Assembly: GCA_022793815.1 (NCBI GenBank)
Contig: JAAWDP010000021.1
Coordinates: 35,951-99,950 of the forward strand
DNA length: 64,000 nt
Origin: Clostridia bacterium
Lineage (GTDB): Bacteria; Bacillota; Clostridia; Christensenellales; Pumilibacteraceae
Direction of reading: 5' to 3'
Part shown: positions 17,172 to 28,960 of the stretch, piece after piece
Position numbering within the stretch: position 1 is the stretch's first letter
How the letters are laid out: every line of letters begins with the position of its first letter
The notes under the pieces: generated by a model
Databases searched by the model: none
Seen by the model: only the letters and a program-made list of their open reading frames with translations
Told to the model about the DNA's origin: nothing
Program-made: the position numbers and the translations under genes

Positions 17172-18257
17172 TTATCCGACCAAGCAATATGCCGACGCGG
17201 AAATCTTTTTTATAATCTGTTTGATTTCCATAACCGTAAGCAGCGGAGTCAACTCATACGCTTTCATTCCGAGTTTCATACACATTTCATCGGAATGCAT
17301 AGGACCGTTTTGCAATAGATTATATACCATTAATTCGGAATTGTCCAGTACCGCAACGTCATTTTTAACTATTTTTTCGTTAAAATCCACTTTCAAGTCG
17401 CGGAGTATGTCCTTATAATCCATAACGAGTTTTGCCTCGCCGTTTGCAATCAAAGCATTTGTACCTGCCGCACGTGTTCTGTCCAAGTTACCCGGAATGG
17501 CAAAAACATCTCTGCTTTGCGAATTGGCGCAGTCTGCGGTAATCAATGCGCCGCTGCCGTCGTCTGCTTCAACCACAAGTACGCCTTCGCTTAATCCGCT
17601 GATAATTCTGTTTCTTGACGGAAACGTATACTTTGTAGCGGAAACATCGGGAGCATACTCACTGACAACCAAGCCTCGTTCGCAAACTTCGTCAAACAGC
17701 CGTCTGTTGCATGCCGGAGTAAAACAGTTGAATCCGCTGCCAAGCACACCTATGGTCTTTCCGTTTTCCGATAACACCGCTTTTTGAGCAATTCCGTCAA
17801 TCCCCATAGCCAAGCCGCTCACTATCGTAAAATATTTACAAAGTCCTTTCGAAAAACGCTTGGCAACGTCTTCGCCGTACGAAGTATTTCGCCGTGTGCC
17901 GACAATGGAAAAACATCGTGTCTTCATCAATGAAATATCGCCTTTATAATATAAAACAATCGGAGGCGATACTTCTTTTTGCATTAGGCATTCGGGCATT
18001 TTATCCACTGCCCTCGTAACCACGCCGATATTTTGCATGTAAAGTTTATTAAGCGATTCGGAAATATACTCTTCGCTTCTGAACTGCTTTAAAGCTTTGA
18101 ATTTCTCCCGTTCGCCGAGAGCCGTACTGCGAAGAATAGTATCGAAATTATCCCACAATTCCATCGGCGCATATACGTCCAGTATTTTGTTTACCGCAGT
18201 CGGCGAAAAATTGGCAAGCGATAGCCAATAATAAACTTTACTTGCATTTATGCTCAT
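17172..18257 (-). CDS. dprA: DNA processing protein DprA (Smf)
   Basis: 361 residues. DprA loads RecA on incoming single-stranded DNA during transformation and has a Rossmann-like core. Seen: CFSIVGTRRNTSYGEDVAKR near residue 114, IVSGLAMGIDGIAQKAVL near 147, GVLGSGFNCFTPACNRRL, FPSRNRIISGLSEGVLVVEA and AIPGNLDRTRAAGTNALI. A C-terminal winged-helix-like DprA_WH region (residues about 295-355) is present. It starts within the yifB stop (ATGA). Whether the cell is naturally competent cannot be told; comF and yifB/comM are also in the window. Confidence 0.95.
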   Translation of the reverse strand: MSINASKVYYWLSLANFSPTAVNKILDVYAPMELWDNFDTILRSTALGEREKFKALKQFRSEEYISESLNKLYMQNIGVVTRAVDKMPECLMQKEVSPPIVLYYKGDISLMKTRCFSIVGTRRNTSYGEDVAKRFSKGLCKYFTIVSGLAMGIDGIAQKAVLSENGKTIGVLGSGFNCFTPACNRRLFDEVCERGLVVSEYAPDVSATKYTFPSRNRIISGLSEGVLVVEADDGSGALITADCANSQSRDVFAIPGNLDRTRAAGTNALIANGEAKLVMDYKDILRDLKVDFNEKIVKNDVAVLDNSELMVYNLLQNGPMHSDEMCMKLGMKAYELTPLLTVMEIKQIIKKISASAYCLVG

Positions 18258-19786
18258 TCATTTACCTTCCTGTCCAGACTTCTGTACTGTATCGCCTCGG
18301 CAATATGTTTACTCTGTATGTTTTTGCTTTCGTCAAGGTCGGCGATAGTTCTCGCAACTTTCAAAACCCGAGAATATCCGCGCGCCGAAAATCCAAGTTT
18401 ATCAAATGCACTTTCCATTATCGCGTTACACTCCGAATCGAGTTTGCAGTAGGTTTTCAAAAGCAAACTGTTCATATTTCCGTTTGAATATATGCCGCAA
18501 TCTTTGAATCTTTCCGTTTGCATGCTTCTGGCATTGTCGACACGCTTTTTTATATCGGCAGAACACTCGGACATATCGTCGGACGAAATATCCGAATATG
18601 TGACATTATCCACTTCTATATGTATATCTATTCTATCCATAAGCGGTCCCGAAAGTCGCGACAAATATTTTGCTATTTGAAATTGCGTACAAGTACATTC
18701 TTTTATCGTAGACCCGAGATTTCCGCAAGGACATGGATTCATGCTTGCAACCAACATAAAATCTGCAGGGTACTCGACTTTGCTCGCCGCTCTCGATATC
18801 GTGATTTTCCCGTCTTCAATAGGCTGACGCAGAGTTTCCAAAACATTGCGCGGATATTCCGGCAGCTCATCCAAAAACAAAACTCCGTTATGTGCCAAAC
18901 TTATTTCACCCGGTCTTGCACTCGAACCGCCTCCGGTCAAAGCCACGCCGGAAACGGTATGATGCGGACTGCGAAACGGGCGAGTCGTCACTATTCCCGC
19001 ATTGCTGTCCAAAGTTCCCGCAACCGAGTGAATTTTTGTTGTTTCCAGCATTTCGCCGAAACTCATATCCGGCAAAATAGAGGGTAAACATTTTGCCAGC
19101 ATTGTTTTACCGGTTCCGGGCGGTCCTATCATCAAGATATTGTGACCTCCCGCAGCGGCTATTTCCAAAGCCCTCTTCGCCGTAAACTGTCCCTTTACAT
19201 ATTTAAAATCGCATTCGCCGACATGAGCTTCCACAAACTCGTCCACCGAATGCAATTCAACAGGCAAAAGCTCTTTTTCGCCGCGCAAAAAACTTACTGT
19301 TTCTTGTAGCGTATCCACCGCATAAGCCGTAATACCTACTATAAATGCGGCTTCATGCGCATTATCTTTCGGTATGACGATATTTTTATATCCTCTGTTT
19401 AATGCCGAAATCATTATGGGCATAATGCCTTTGACGGGTCTGACTTTTCCGTCTAACGACAACTCGCCCACAAAAACAAACTCCCCTGCTTTCTCGAAGG
19501 AAATTTGTCCCGTTGCCGTCAAAATACCGACCGCTATAGGCAAATCATATAACGGTCCTTCTTTTTTTATATCGGCGGGAGCCATATTAACGGTAACATG
19601 CTTTTGCGTAAAAAGAAAACCGCTGTTTTTAATGGCGCTTTTAACCCTTTTTATCGATTCCTTATTTACCGCGTCGGGAAGCCCCAATACATCCATCCCC
19701 GGCAAACCGTTGCTGATATCGGTTTCGATGCATACTTCGAAACCGCTTATTCCATGCAATCCGTAGCTTTTGACTTTCGATAACAT
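18254..19786 (-). CDS. yifB: YifB family Mg-chelatase-like AAA+ ATPase (ComM-like)
   Basis: 510 residues from the ATG at 19786, six nt after GGGAG. ComM, the family's best-studied member, is a hexameric helicase promoting branch migration in transformation. The N-terminal ChlI-like domain has NGLPGMDVLGLPDAVNKES near 27-45, Walker A MIGPPGTGKTMLAKCLPSIL near 215-235, Walker B GVLFLDELPEY near 297, and a C-terminal Mg_chelatase_C domain with SARGYSRVLKVARTIADL. A zinc-like CPCGNLGSTIKECTC lies near 350. Its place before dprA supports a DNA-uptake/recombination role. Confidence 0.94.
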   Translation of the reverse strand: MLSKVKSYGLHGISGFEVCIETDISNGLPGMDVLGLPDAVNKESIKRVKSAIKNSGFLFTQKHVTVNMAPADIKKEGPLYDLPIAVGILTATGQISFEKAGEFVFVGELSLDGKVRPVKGIMPIMISALNRGYKNIVIPKDNAHEAAFIVGITAYAVDTLQETVSFLRGEKELLPVELHSVDEFVEAHVGECDFKYVKGQFTAKRALEIAAAGGHNILMIGPPGTGKTMLAKCLPSILPDMSFGEMLETTKIHSVAGTLDSNAGIVTTRPFRSPHHTVSGVALTGGGSSARPGEISLAHNGVLFLDELPEYPRNVLETLRQPIEDGKITISRAASKVEYPADFMLVASMNPCPCGNLGSTIKECTCTQFQIAKYLSRLSGPLMDRIDIHIEVDNVTYSDISSDDMSECSADIKKRVDNARSMQTERFKDCGIYSNGNMNSLLLKTYCKLDSECNAIMESAFDKLGFSARGYSRVLKVARTIADLDESKNIQSKHIAEAIQYRSLDRKVNE

Positions 19787-19798
19787 CAAGTTCTCCCT

Positions 19799-21340
19799 TT
19801 AAGGTTTTATAAAGGCAATCAGGCTTTTTCCGAAAGATACGCTGCTGTTGTAAGGTAACAACTTTCTCTTGTTGCTCATGGACAAATCCAGCAATATAAG
19901 TGTGCTGTACAAATGAGTAATTACCGCCGCAACCGAACAGATTATCGAAACAACCATGCCGGCTCCCGAGTCCAACAAATCGGTCCCCGTATAAAACGCA
20001 CTGTCAAACAGATAGTCGGAAGCATTGTTCAGATAACCTGCGCTAATCAATACCGAAGCGGCATTCACAAAAACCAACAAACAAAGAACGATAAATACAT
20101 GAAGGATACGCCTGTCCTTTATAAGAATAAACGCAAGTAAGAAAATCGCAAGCACGGGAATCAACGTAAGTGCCGTAAAGTCTACATAATACGTCGCAAG
20201 CGTAAAAATGATAAACCCTGCGAGAAATACAAGATTTGCTCTATTCTTTTTGCTCAAATAAACCAACAAGACTATCCCGAGAATAATGAGTCCGAAAATA
20301 ACGGCAAACACGACTGTCGGAAAATTTGCACCTAGTAAATCTCCGTTTTTCGTAAAAATATTGAATATCCCGAGAGAATTAAATCCGAATTTTGCGGCGT
20401 CGGCAAGAGGTTTCAACGAAAAATGGTATATCCAGCCGAAAAAGCCGGCTCCGTACGATGAAATAAAAGTCGGTAATGAAATAAGATATGCCGCCAATAC
20501 GGATACCGCAAAATAAATCGGAGTTCTTATGACCTGACACACTTCCGCATTATTCCATATACTTTTTGCCGGTATTTTATCCTTTATTACTTTGCTCAAT
20601 GCTTTGACAAAGTTATATATTATGAAAACCGCAAACAACGGGAACAGATATAATGCTTCTTTCATTATCAGCAAACTTGCGGTGTAAGAGGCGAAAAGCC
20701 CGATGTAATTTCTATTTGCCATAAAGTACAGACTCGATACAATTGCGGCGCACAAAAGCGAATATATACTTCCCCAAACTGCCGAAGAAATCATGAACAC
20801 AGGCATCAGCAAAAACATGCCGCTGACAATAAGCGCAACATATCCGTTTACATATTTCGAAGCGGCTCTGTAAAGTATAATCGCCGTAACAACGTCTGCT
20901 ATAATCAGCGGAAGTTTTACGAACAATCCCATGGCATAGGATGTCGACGCCAACCCGAAAGAATTTGCGATAAGTCCGAAAAACGAATATACAAGCAAAG
21001 TCAACGGATATAGTAAAATACCGTTGGAACGATAGTAGTTCTTAAATCCGGAAGCAGACACGGTTTCCATTGCCTCGGTAATTACATCATAATCACCGCG
21101 ATAACCTTTAAACAATAACGATAAAGCCAATCTGAAAACAATACCGCCGAAAATAAGCAGTGTAAATATTTTCACAAATGTTTTATCTCCGCTTGGTACC
21201 GCATTTTTATCTTTTCCTATATACTTGACTAACAGCCATACGCCTATCACCGCAACGCCTATGGTTAAAAGGGCCATTATAATCGCAAATATAATATCTA
21301 CGGCTACGGGATTGATACCCGCATTGGAAAACATTATCAC
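19799..21340 (-). CDS. Polytopic membrane protein, putative GT-C-type glycosyltransferase
   Basis: 513 residues with about 12-13 membrane segments. I do not recognise a named family. The layout recalls GT-C mannosyltransferase-like proteins (PIG-M/Gpi18-like): a first membrane helix, then an extracytoplasmic loop with an acidic pair (GYRGDYDVITEAM, near residue 78), then YPLTLLVYSFFG, then a helix KLPLIIADVVTAIILYRAASKY and WGSIYSLLCAAI, like the family's WGQxD region. These similarities are by eye and weak. GTG start eight nt after GAGAGG, with its own promoter; 12 bp before yifB. Target would be a lipid-linked sugar acceptor if the guess is right. Confidence 0.6.
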   Translation of the reverse strand: MIMFSNAGINPVAVDIIFAIIMALLTIGVAVIGVWLLVKYIGKDKNAVPSGDKTFVKIFTLLIFGGIVFRLALSLLFKGYRGDYDVITEAMETVSASGFKNYYRSNGILLYPLTLLVYSFFGLIANSFGLASTSYAMGLFVKLPLIIADVVTAIILYRAASKYVNGYVALIVSGMFLLMPVFMISSAVWGSIYSLLCAAIVSSLYFMANRNYIGLFASYTASLLIMKEALYLFPLFAVFIIYNFVKALSKVIKDKIPAKSIWNNAEVCQVIRTPIYFAVSVLAAYLISLPTFISSYGAGFFGWIYHFSLKPLADAAKFGFNSLGIFNIFTKNGDLLGANFPTVVFAVIFGLIILGIVLLVYLSKKNRANLVFLAGFIIFTLATYYVDFTALTLIPVLAIFLLAFILIKDRRILHVFIVLCLLVFVNAASVLISAGYLNNASDYLFDSAFYTGTDLLDSGAGMVVSIICSVAAVITHLYSTLILLDLSMSNKRKLLPYNSSVSFGKSLIAFIKP

Positions 21341-21377
21341 GTAATTTACCTCTCAGTGAAAATTATTCTTTTTAACG

Positions 21378-21406
21378 ATTATAACAGAATTTTGTCACAA
21401 AATCAA
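21378..21406 (-). promoter_or_regulatory. Promoter of the membrane protein-yifB-dprA-topA unit
   Basis: TTGATT, 17-nt spacer, TATAAT on the minus strand, 38 bp upstream of the GTG start, just after the rplS terminator. Confidence 0.75.
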
Positions 21407-21428
21407 TACTTTAAAAACAAAAAAACAA

Positions 21429-21456
21429 AAAGAGTTCGATTTTTATCGAACTCTTT
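21429..21456 (-). terminator. Intrinsic terminator of rplS
   Basis: Perfect 12-bp stem (21429-21440 with 21445-21456), 4-nt loop, followed on the minus strand by TTTGTTTTTTTG. It begins 6 bp after the rplS stop. Confidence 0.92.
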
Positions 21457-21462
21457 GCTGTA

Positions 21463-21810
21463 TTATCTGACTTCCTTGATTTTTGCGGCTTTGCCCGACA
21501 GTTTACGCAAGTAGTAAAGTTTTGCTCTTCTGACTCTGCCGTGCTTCACGACTTCGATTTTGGCAATACGCGGCGAATGTAACGGGAATGTTCTTTCGAC
21601 ACCCACACCGAACGAAACTCGTCTTACCGTAAAGCTTTCTCTGACACCGCCGTTTTTCTTTGCGATGACAACGCCCTCAAAAGCCTGTAATCTCTCGCGG
21701 CTTCCTTCTACGACTTTAACGAACACCTTAACGGTATCGCCTATTTCGATTGCGGGAACCTCCGCTTTCATGTACTCCTTCTCGATAGATGCTATAACGC
21801 TTCTGTTCAT
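21463..21810 (-). CDS. rplS: 50S ribosomal protein L19
   Basis: 115 residues, full length. L19 sits at the 30S-50S interface. Seen: [20 protein letters not shown] (residues 21-40), the [37 protein letters not shown] core (by position 40-76) and [13 protein letters not shown] near 90-102. It forms a single-gene transcription unit with promoter, leader and terminator. In most Bacillota it sits between trmD and rbgA; here those two genes are 32 kb away and directly joined. Confidence 0.97.
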   Translation of the reverse strand: MNRSVIASIEKEYMKAEVPAIEIGDTVKVFVKVVEGSRERLQAFEGVVIAKKNGGVRESFTVRRVSFGVGVERTFPLHSPRIAKIEVVKHGRVRRAKLYYLRKLSGKAAKIKEVR

Positions 21811-21886
21811 GACTTACCTCCTGATAAATAGCGTATGTTCATCGGCAAACCCAATTATCCGATTCCGAGCGGAACACACGAGTCAC
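21811..21886 (-). ncRNA. Structured 5' leader of rplS (candidate L19 leader)
   Basis: The roughly 75-nt leader can pair TGTTC with GAACA (21872-21876 with 21836-21840) and ATCGG with CCGAT (21859-21863 with 21841-21845), making a stacked helix interrupted by an internal loop, just before the AGGAGG site. Bacillota rplS mRNAs carry an L19-binding leader (Rfam L19_leader). Position and layout fit, but I could not align it to the family. Confidence 0.55.
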
Positions 21887-21892
21887 TTATTT

Positions 21893-21921
21893 ATTATACC
21901 ATATTATTTTAACAATTGCAA
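21893..21921 (-). promoter_or_regulatory. Promoter of rplS
   Basis: TTGCAA, 17-nt spacer, TATAAT on the minus strand, about 85 bp upstream of the rplS start. Confidence 0.8.
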
Positions 21922-21944
21922 CTGTTTTGACATATAAAAAACTT

Positions 21945-24083
<2,139 letters not shown>

Positions 24084-24091
<8 letters not shown>

Positions 24092-25142
24092 TTTCACTCC
24101 CGTTTTCGGTATCGAAAAAACTCAATTGTTCGCGTAGCGCCTTTGGAACAGGTATATTCAAGTGTTTGTACGCGGCAGGCAAACATATACGCCCGCGCGG
24201 TGTACGCGCTATAAAACCAAGCTGAAGCAAAAAAGGCTCGATTATATCTTCAATGGTAACGCTTTCTTCTCCCGTTGCCGCGGCAAGAGTATCCAGACCC
24301 ACGGGACCGCCTCCGAACTTATCCGCCATGGTTTTTAAAATACGCATATCCGTAAAATCCAAACCGAGCTTGTCTATCTCCAAAAGAATCAATGCCTTAT
24401 TTGCTATCTCGGAAGTAATTACGCCCTCGCCCAAAACCTGTGCGAAATCCCGTATTCTTTTCAGTAAACGGTTCGCGATTCTCGGCGTTCCGCGCGACCT
24501 TGACGCAATTTCCATACAAGCCCTGTCATCTATCGCGACAGATAAAATTTCGGCTGACCGTTTCAATATAACCGCAAGTTCTTTCGGCGTATACATTTCC
24601 AATCTGCACGTTACGCCGAAACGGTCCCTAAGCGGTCCGGTGAGCATTCCCGCCCGCGTCGTTGCTCCGATAAGTGTAAAGGGTGGTAATTTAAGTCGCA
24701 TACTGCGCGCCCCGGGACCTTTTCCTAACACGATATCCAATGCAAAATCTTCCATTGCGGGATATAAAACTTCTTCTACGGAACGGTTTAAACGGTGTAT
24801 CTCATCTACAAAAAGCACATCGTTAGGACCCAACTTGGAAAGTATGGCAGCCAAATCCCCCGCTCTTTCTATTGCAGGTCCGCTTGTTATTCTCATTTGA
24901 ACTCCGAGTTCGTTGGCTATGATGTGGGATAAAGTCGTTTTACCCAGTCCGGGAGGTCCGTAAAGCAAAACATGGTCAAGCGCTTCTTTGCGTTTTTTGG
25001 ACGCCTCGATAAAAACTTTTAAATTGCTCTTGATTTTATCCTGTCCTATATAATCGTTCAGCGTTTGCGGACGCAGCGAATTATCCAATTCGCTGTCCCC
25101 AAGCATCTTGGTGCTTGTAATAAATCTTTCGTCTTCAAACAT
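24084..25142 (-). CDS. ruvB: Holliday junction branch migration ATPase RuvB
   Basis: 352 residues, AAA+ motor. [20 protein letters not shown] marks the N-terminus, Walker [21 protein letters not shown] near 59-78, Walker [13 protein letters not shown] near 109-120, sensor region [21 protein letters not shown] near 155-175, and arginine finger [19 protein letters not shown] near 213. The C-terminal winged helix ends [19 protein letters not shown]. It follows ruvA by 4 bp. Confidence 0.98.
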
Positions 25143-25146
25143 GCCG

Positions 25147-25722
25147 CTATCCTCTCAATGCCGCCATAACTTTTTCTTCAACGCTCATATTATCTTTATT
25201 TTCGACAACGCTCAATGCTTTGACCGCTTCCGAACTGCTGTAACCCAAAGCCATCAGCGCAAGCACCGCATCGTCGTCGGAATCTGCGGCAAGAGATATT
25301 TCCGCCGTACCGCTCGCAACCTCGGTTTTGATTTTTCCTTTCAATTCCAACAGAATCCGTTCGGCTGTCTTCTTTCCGATTCCTTTGATTCCCGCAAGTG
25401 CCTGAGCATTCTGTGAAGCAATACACCCTATTAAGGATTGTGCATCTATTCCGCTTAGAATAACTATTGCAAGTTTGGGACCTATTCCCGATACCGTAAT
25501 CAAGCGTGAAAACATCTCTTTTTCGGATGTATCACGAAAGCCGTATAAAGTTATATTATCCTCACGTACAGCCAAGAGCGTATGAATTTTAACCTCACTG
25601 CCTACGGTTAATCCGCCGAGACATCTCGAAGACGCAAAAATCTCGTAACCTATGTCGTTACAGTCTATTACAGCCGAAGATTCACCGACCGAAACAACGA
25701 TTCCTTTTATAAATGCAACCAT
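25147..25722 (-). CDS. ruvA: Holliday junction recognition protein RuvA
   Basis: 191 residues. RuvA tetramers clamp four-way junctions and recruit RuvB. Domain I is an OB fold ([24 protein letters not shown]), followed by [21 protein letters not shown] and [21 protein letters not shown], the two helix-hairpin-helix motifs near 70-130. Domain III, which binds RuvB, is the short C-terminal three-helix region after residue 145. Confidence 0.97.
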   Translation of the reverse strand: MVAFIKGIVVSVGESSAVIDCNDIGYEIFASSRCLGGLTVGSEVKIHTLLAVREDNITLYGFRDTSEKEMFSRLITVSGIGPKLAIVILSGIDAQSLIGCIASQNAQALAGIKGIGKKTAERILLELKGKIKTEVASGTAEISLAADSDDDAVLALMALGYSSSEAVKALSVVENKDNMSVEEKVMAALRG

Positions 25723-25732
25723 TATTATCTCC

Positions 25733-26224
25733 TCAGTTCAAAATTCTCGCCGAATACTCCGGCATGGAAGCATGGCAAATAGCGGCTGCCAGGGCATCTG
25801 CGGCATCGTCCGGTTTTGGTATGGATTTCAAATTCAGTGTCGCTTGCACCATATACTGGACTTGTTTTTTTTCGGCTCTGCCGTTTCCCGTAAGCGATTG
25901 TTTGATTTGCAAAGGCGTATATTCGTACAAGCGTCCGCACGCCTTTATGGCACATACCAAAATCACTCCTCTGGCTTGCGCAACCTTAATACCGGTAGTG
26001 ATGTTTGTGTTGAAAAAAAGTTCTTCTACGCTCACGGCATCCGGATGAAACTTTTCTATTATCTTTGTAAGCGCTTCGTCGAGCATAGCCAAACGCACGG
26101 GTATACTTTCGCTTTTCGGCGTTTCGATTGTTCCGTAATCTATTGCGCGCAAATACGAACCGTTTTTTTCCACAACTCCGTAACCGATTGTCGCATAACC
26201 CGGGTCGATTCCTAAAATTATCAA
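25733..26224 (-). CDS. ruvC: Holliday junction resolvase RuvC
   Basis: 163 residues, RNase H-fold endonuclease that cuts junctions made by RecA. The catalytic acids are visible: Asp7 in ILGIDPGYATIGYG, Glu in VSVEELFFNTN near 66-67, and the C-terminal Asp pair in KPDDAADALAAAICHA near 137-142. The start is TTG at 26224 with AGGAG five nt upstream; no ATG precedes the first motif. First gene of ruvCAB-queA-tgt, divergent from argG. Confidence 0.97.
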   Translation of the reverse strand: MIILGIDPGYATIGYGVVEKNGSYLRAIDYGTIETPKSESIPVRLAMLDEALTKIIEKFHPDAVSVEELFFNTNITTGIKVAQARGVILVCAIKACGRLYEYTPLQIKQSLTGNGRAEKKQVQYMVQATLNLKSIPKPDDAADALAAAICHASMPEYSARILN

Positions 26225-26242
26225 ATTGTACTCCTGATTTTG

Positions 26243-26271
26243 TTGATATTTATATTGAAATATATTATAAT
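26243..26271 (+). promoter_or_regulatory. Promoter of argG-argH
   Basis: TTGATA, 17-nt spacer, TATAAT on the plus strand, 67 bp before the argG ATG. Its -10 box is the left edge of a 23-bp inverted repeat. Confidence 0.75.
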
Positions 26272-26288
26272 AAGACAGACTTATTATA
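26266..26288. promoter_or_regulatory. Perfect dyad in the ruvC-argG divergent promoters (candidate operator)
   Basis: TATAATAAG and CTTATTATA are perfect 9-bp inverted arms around ACAGA. The left arm contains the argG -10 box and the right arm the ruvC -10 box. An ArgR-type arginine repressor acting on argGH is the simplest candidate, since ARG boxes are AT-rich dyads, but the match to a known ARG box is not strong by eye. No argR gene is in the window. Confidence 0.5.
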
Positions 26289-26312
26289 GTAATATTTAAT
26301 TTATGTTGTCAA
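26283..26312 (-). promoter_or_regulatory. Promoter of ruvCAB-queA-tgt
   Basis: TTGACA, 18-nt spacer, TATAAT on the minus strand, 59 bp before the ruvC TTG. The -10 box lies in the right arm of the shared dyad. Confidence 0.7.
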
Positions 26313-26337
26313 GCTATTGACGACTGAGGAGCTGTAT

Positions 26338-27552
26338 ATGAGCAAAATGAAAATACTATTGGCATATTCCGGCGGCTTGGATACAACAATAATAATACCG
26401 TGGTTAAAAGAAAACTACGATTGCGACGTAATCGCCGTTGCCGCAGATGTGGGACAAGGCGAAGAACTCGAACCGCTCAACGAAAAAGCCGTCAAAAGCG
26501 GCGCTTCCAAAATTTATATCGAAGACCTTACAAGCGAATTTGTGACCGATTATATTTTCCCAACTTTGAAAGCGGGAGCCGTTTACGAAGGAAAATATCT
26601 TTTGGGAACTTCATTCGCAAGACCTATCATCGCAAAACGGCTTGTGGAAATCGCACAGCAAGAAGGAGCAGAAGCAATTTGCCACGGCTGCACGGGAAAA
26701 GGAAACGACCAAGTACGTTTCGAATTGTCTATAAAAGCGCTTAATCCCGATATTAAAATCATAGCACCTTGGCGCATTTGGGATATCAAATCCCGCGAAG
26801 AAGAAATCGAATATGCAAAATCCCGCGGACTCGACGTCCCCGTTACAAAGAAACACCCTTACTCGATGGATAGAAATATATGGCATCTCTCGCATGAAGG
26901 CAGCGACTTGGAAGACCCGTGGAATGAACCGAAAGAAGATATGTTGCTTATTTGCAACCCTATTTCAAAAACACCGGATAAACCCGAATACGTTGAAATA
27001 GAATTCGATAAAGGCATTCCCGTTGCCGTAAACGGTAAAAAAGAAAACCCCGTAGATTTACTTACCGAACTTAACAGAATCGGAGCAAAACACGGTGTAG
27101 GCGTAGCAGACATGGTTGAAAACCGTCTTGTAGGCATGAAGTCCCGCGGAGTGTACGAAACACCGGGCGGCGAAATACTCTATTATGCGCACCGAAATCT
27201 CGAAGAAATCACATTGGACAGACAGACCTCTCATTTCAAAGAAATGCTTTCGGTCAAATTTGCTGAACTTGTGTATGACGGTAATTGGTTCACTCCGCTT
27301 CGCGAAGCATTGAGCGCGTTTGTAGACAGCACTCAGCAAACAGTTACGGGTACGGTTAAACTCAAACTGTTCAAAGGTCGGATTTCGAGTGCAGGTGTAA
27401 AATCCCCCTACTCGCTTTACGATATGGATATCGCAACATTCGGCGCAGATGAAGTTTACAATCAGAAAGATTCGGAAGGCTTTATAAATTTGTTTGGTCT
27501 TCCGCTTAAAATAAGAGCAAAAATGTTAAGCAATACAAAAAAGAAGGACTAA
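26338..27552 (+). CDS. argG: Argininosuccinate synthase
   Basis: 404 residues from the ATG at 26338, six nt after GAGGAG; a TTG seven codons upstream is rejected. ArgG joins citrulline and aspartate using ATP in arginine synthesis. Seen: [20 protein letters not shown] near residues 5-24 (P-loop of the ATP pyrophosphatase fold), [17 protein letters not shown] near 110-127, [16 protein letters not shown] near 176, and [19 protein letters not shown] near 260. It is the first plus-strand gene, with argH 3 bp downstream. Confidence 0.97.
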   Translation: MSKMKILLAYSGGLDTTIIIPWLKENYDCDVIAVAADVGQGEELEPLNEKAVKSGASKIYIEDLTSEFVTDYIFPTLKAGAVYEGKYLLGTSFARPIIAKRLVEIAQQEGAEAICHGCTGKGNDQVRFELSIKALNPDIKIIAPWRIWDIKSREEEIEYAKSRGLDVPVTKKHPYSMDRNIWHLSHEGSDLEDPWNEPKEDMLLICNPISKTPDKPEYVEIEFDKGIPVAVNGKKENPVDLLTELNRIGAKHGVGVADMVENRLVGMKSRGVYETPGGEILYYAHRNLEEITLDRQTSHFKEMLSVKFAELVYDGNWFTPLREALSAFVDSTQQTVTGTVKLKLFKGRISSAGVKSPYSLYDMDIATFGADEVYNQKDSEGFINLFGLPLKIRAKMLSNTKKKD

Positions 27553-27555
27553 ACC

Positions 27556-28944
27556 ATGAAAATGTGGACGGGACGTTTTAAAGATTCACTGGACACCAAA
27601 GCCGACATGTTCAACAGCTCTCTTTCATTTGACAAAAGGCTTTATAAACATGATATCATGGGCAGCATTGCGCACTGCACCATGTTGGGGGAATGCGGCA
27701 TTATCTCTGCGGACGATGCCGAAAAAATATGCACCACCCTATCCGATATCTTCTACGATATCAAAAACGGCAAACTCAAAATAACGGGCGCCGAAGATAT
27801 CCACATGTTTATCGAAGAGGAACTCACCTTGCGCATAGGCGATGTGGGAAAGAAATTGCATACCGCGCGTTCCCGTAACGACCAGGTGGCGCTTGACCTT
27901 CGAATGTATCTTCGCGATTCCGTCGACAATATTGCAAGTTTGTTGAAAACCCTTGTCGAAGTATTGCTTAAACTTGCACAAGCCAACACAGACACCGTTA
28001 TTGCTGCCTATACGCACATGCAAAAAGCGCAACCGACGACCCTGGCGCACTATTTTATGGCTTATGCGGAAATGTTCATGCGCGATATCGAGCGTTTTGC
28101 CGAATGTAAAACCCGCATAGACGTTATGCCGCTCGGAAGTTGCGCATGCACGGCTACGGGATTCCCCATCAACCGAAAAAGCGTAGCGCAAAAATTGGAT
28201 TTTTCCAAAGTAAGCGAAAACTCTTTGGACGCGGTATCCGACAGAGATTTTGCAATCGAATATCTTTTCGATTGTGCAACTTTAATGATGCATTTATCGC
28301 GTTTCAATGAGGAAATAATATATTGGTCAACAGATGAATTCGGTTATATAGAACTTGACGATAAATTCAGCACGGGTTCGAGTATTATGCCGCAAAAGAA
28401 AAATCCCGATATTTGCGAACTGATTCGCGGAAAAACAGGAAGATGCTACGGCAATTTAATGGCATTGCTTACCACGATGAAATCGTTGCCGCTTTCGTAC
28501 AATAAAGATATGCAGGAAGACAAAGAGTTGATTTTCGATACGGAAGATACCGTAAAAAACTGCTTGGAAATATTTACGTCAATGCTTCCGACTTTGAAAT
28601 TCAATAAAGAAAGATTGTTTGAAGGCGCTTGCGGCGGTTACACCGTTGCCACCGAATGTGCCGACTACCTTGTTAAAAAAGGAGCCGCATTCAGAGACGC
28701 ACACCGCACTGTCGGAAATTTGGTGCGTTATTGTATCGAACATAAAACAAACTTGGATAATTTGTCTGTCGAAGAGTTTAAAAGTTTCTCACCTCTCTTC
28801 GATAACGATATAGTAAACGCCGTCAAACCCGTAAATGCCGTCAACAGCAGAAAATGTCAAGGCTCCCCTTCCGAAAAAGCAGTCAAAGCGGAAATCAAAA
28901 AAGCCGAAAAATTTCTATTATCGTTTTTCGGCAGTGAATCTTGA
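27556..28944 (+). CDS. argH: Argininosuccinate lyase
   Basis: 462 residues, fumarase/aspartase superfamily. ArgH splits argininosuccinate into arginine and fumarate. It opens KMWTGRFKDSLDTKADMFNS. Region 1 is HTARSRNDQVALDLRMYLRD near 104-123, with YTHMQKAQPTTLAHYFMAY near 153, and the superfamily signature GSSIMPQKKNPDICELIRGK near 275-294 holds the catalytic serine. It is co-transcribed with argG and closed by a shared terminator with the convergent radC gene. Earlier arginine genes are absent here. Confidence 0.97.
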   Translation: MKMWTGRFKDSLDTKADMFNSSLSFDKRLYKHDIMGSIAHCTMLGECGIISADDAEKICTTLSDIFYDIKNGKLKITGAEDIHMFIEEELTLRIGDVGKKLHTARSRNDQVALDLRMYLRDSVDNIASLLKTLVEVLLKLAQANTDTVIAAYTHMQKAQPTTLAHYFMAYAEMFMRDIERFAECKTRIDVMPLGSCACTATGFPINRKSVAQKLDFSKVSENSLDAVSDRDFAIEYLFDCATLMMHLSRFNEEIIYWSTDEFGYIELDDKFSTGSSIMPQKKNPDICELIRGKTGRCYGNLMALLTTMKSLPLSYNKDMQEDKELIFDTEDTVKNCLEIFTSMLPTLKFNKERLFEGACGGYTVATECADYLVKKGAAFRDAHRTVGNLVRYCIEHKTNLDNLSVEEFKSFSPLFDNDIVNAVKPVNAVNSRKCQGSPSEKAVKAEIKKAEKFLLSFFGSES

Positions 28945-28960
28945 TATAAACAGCGATACA

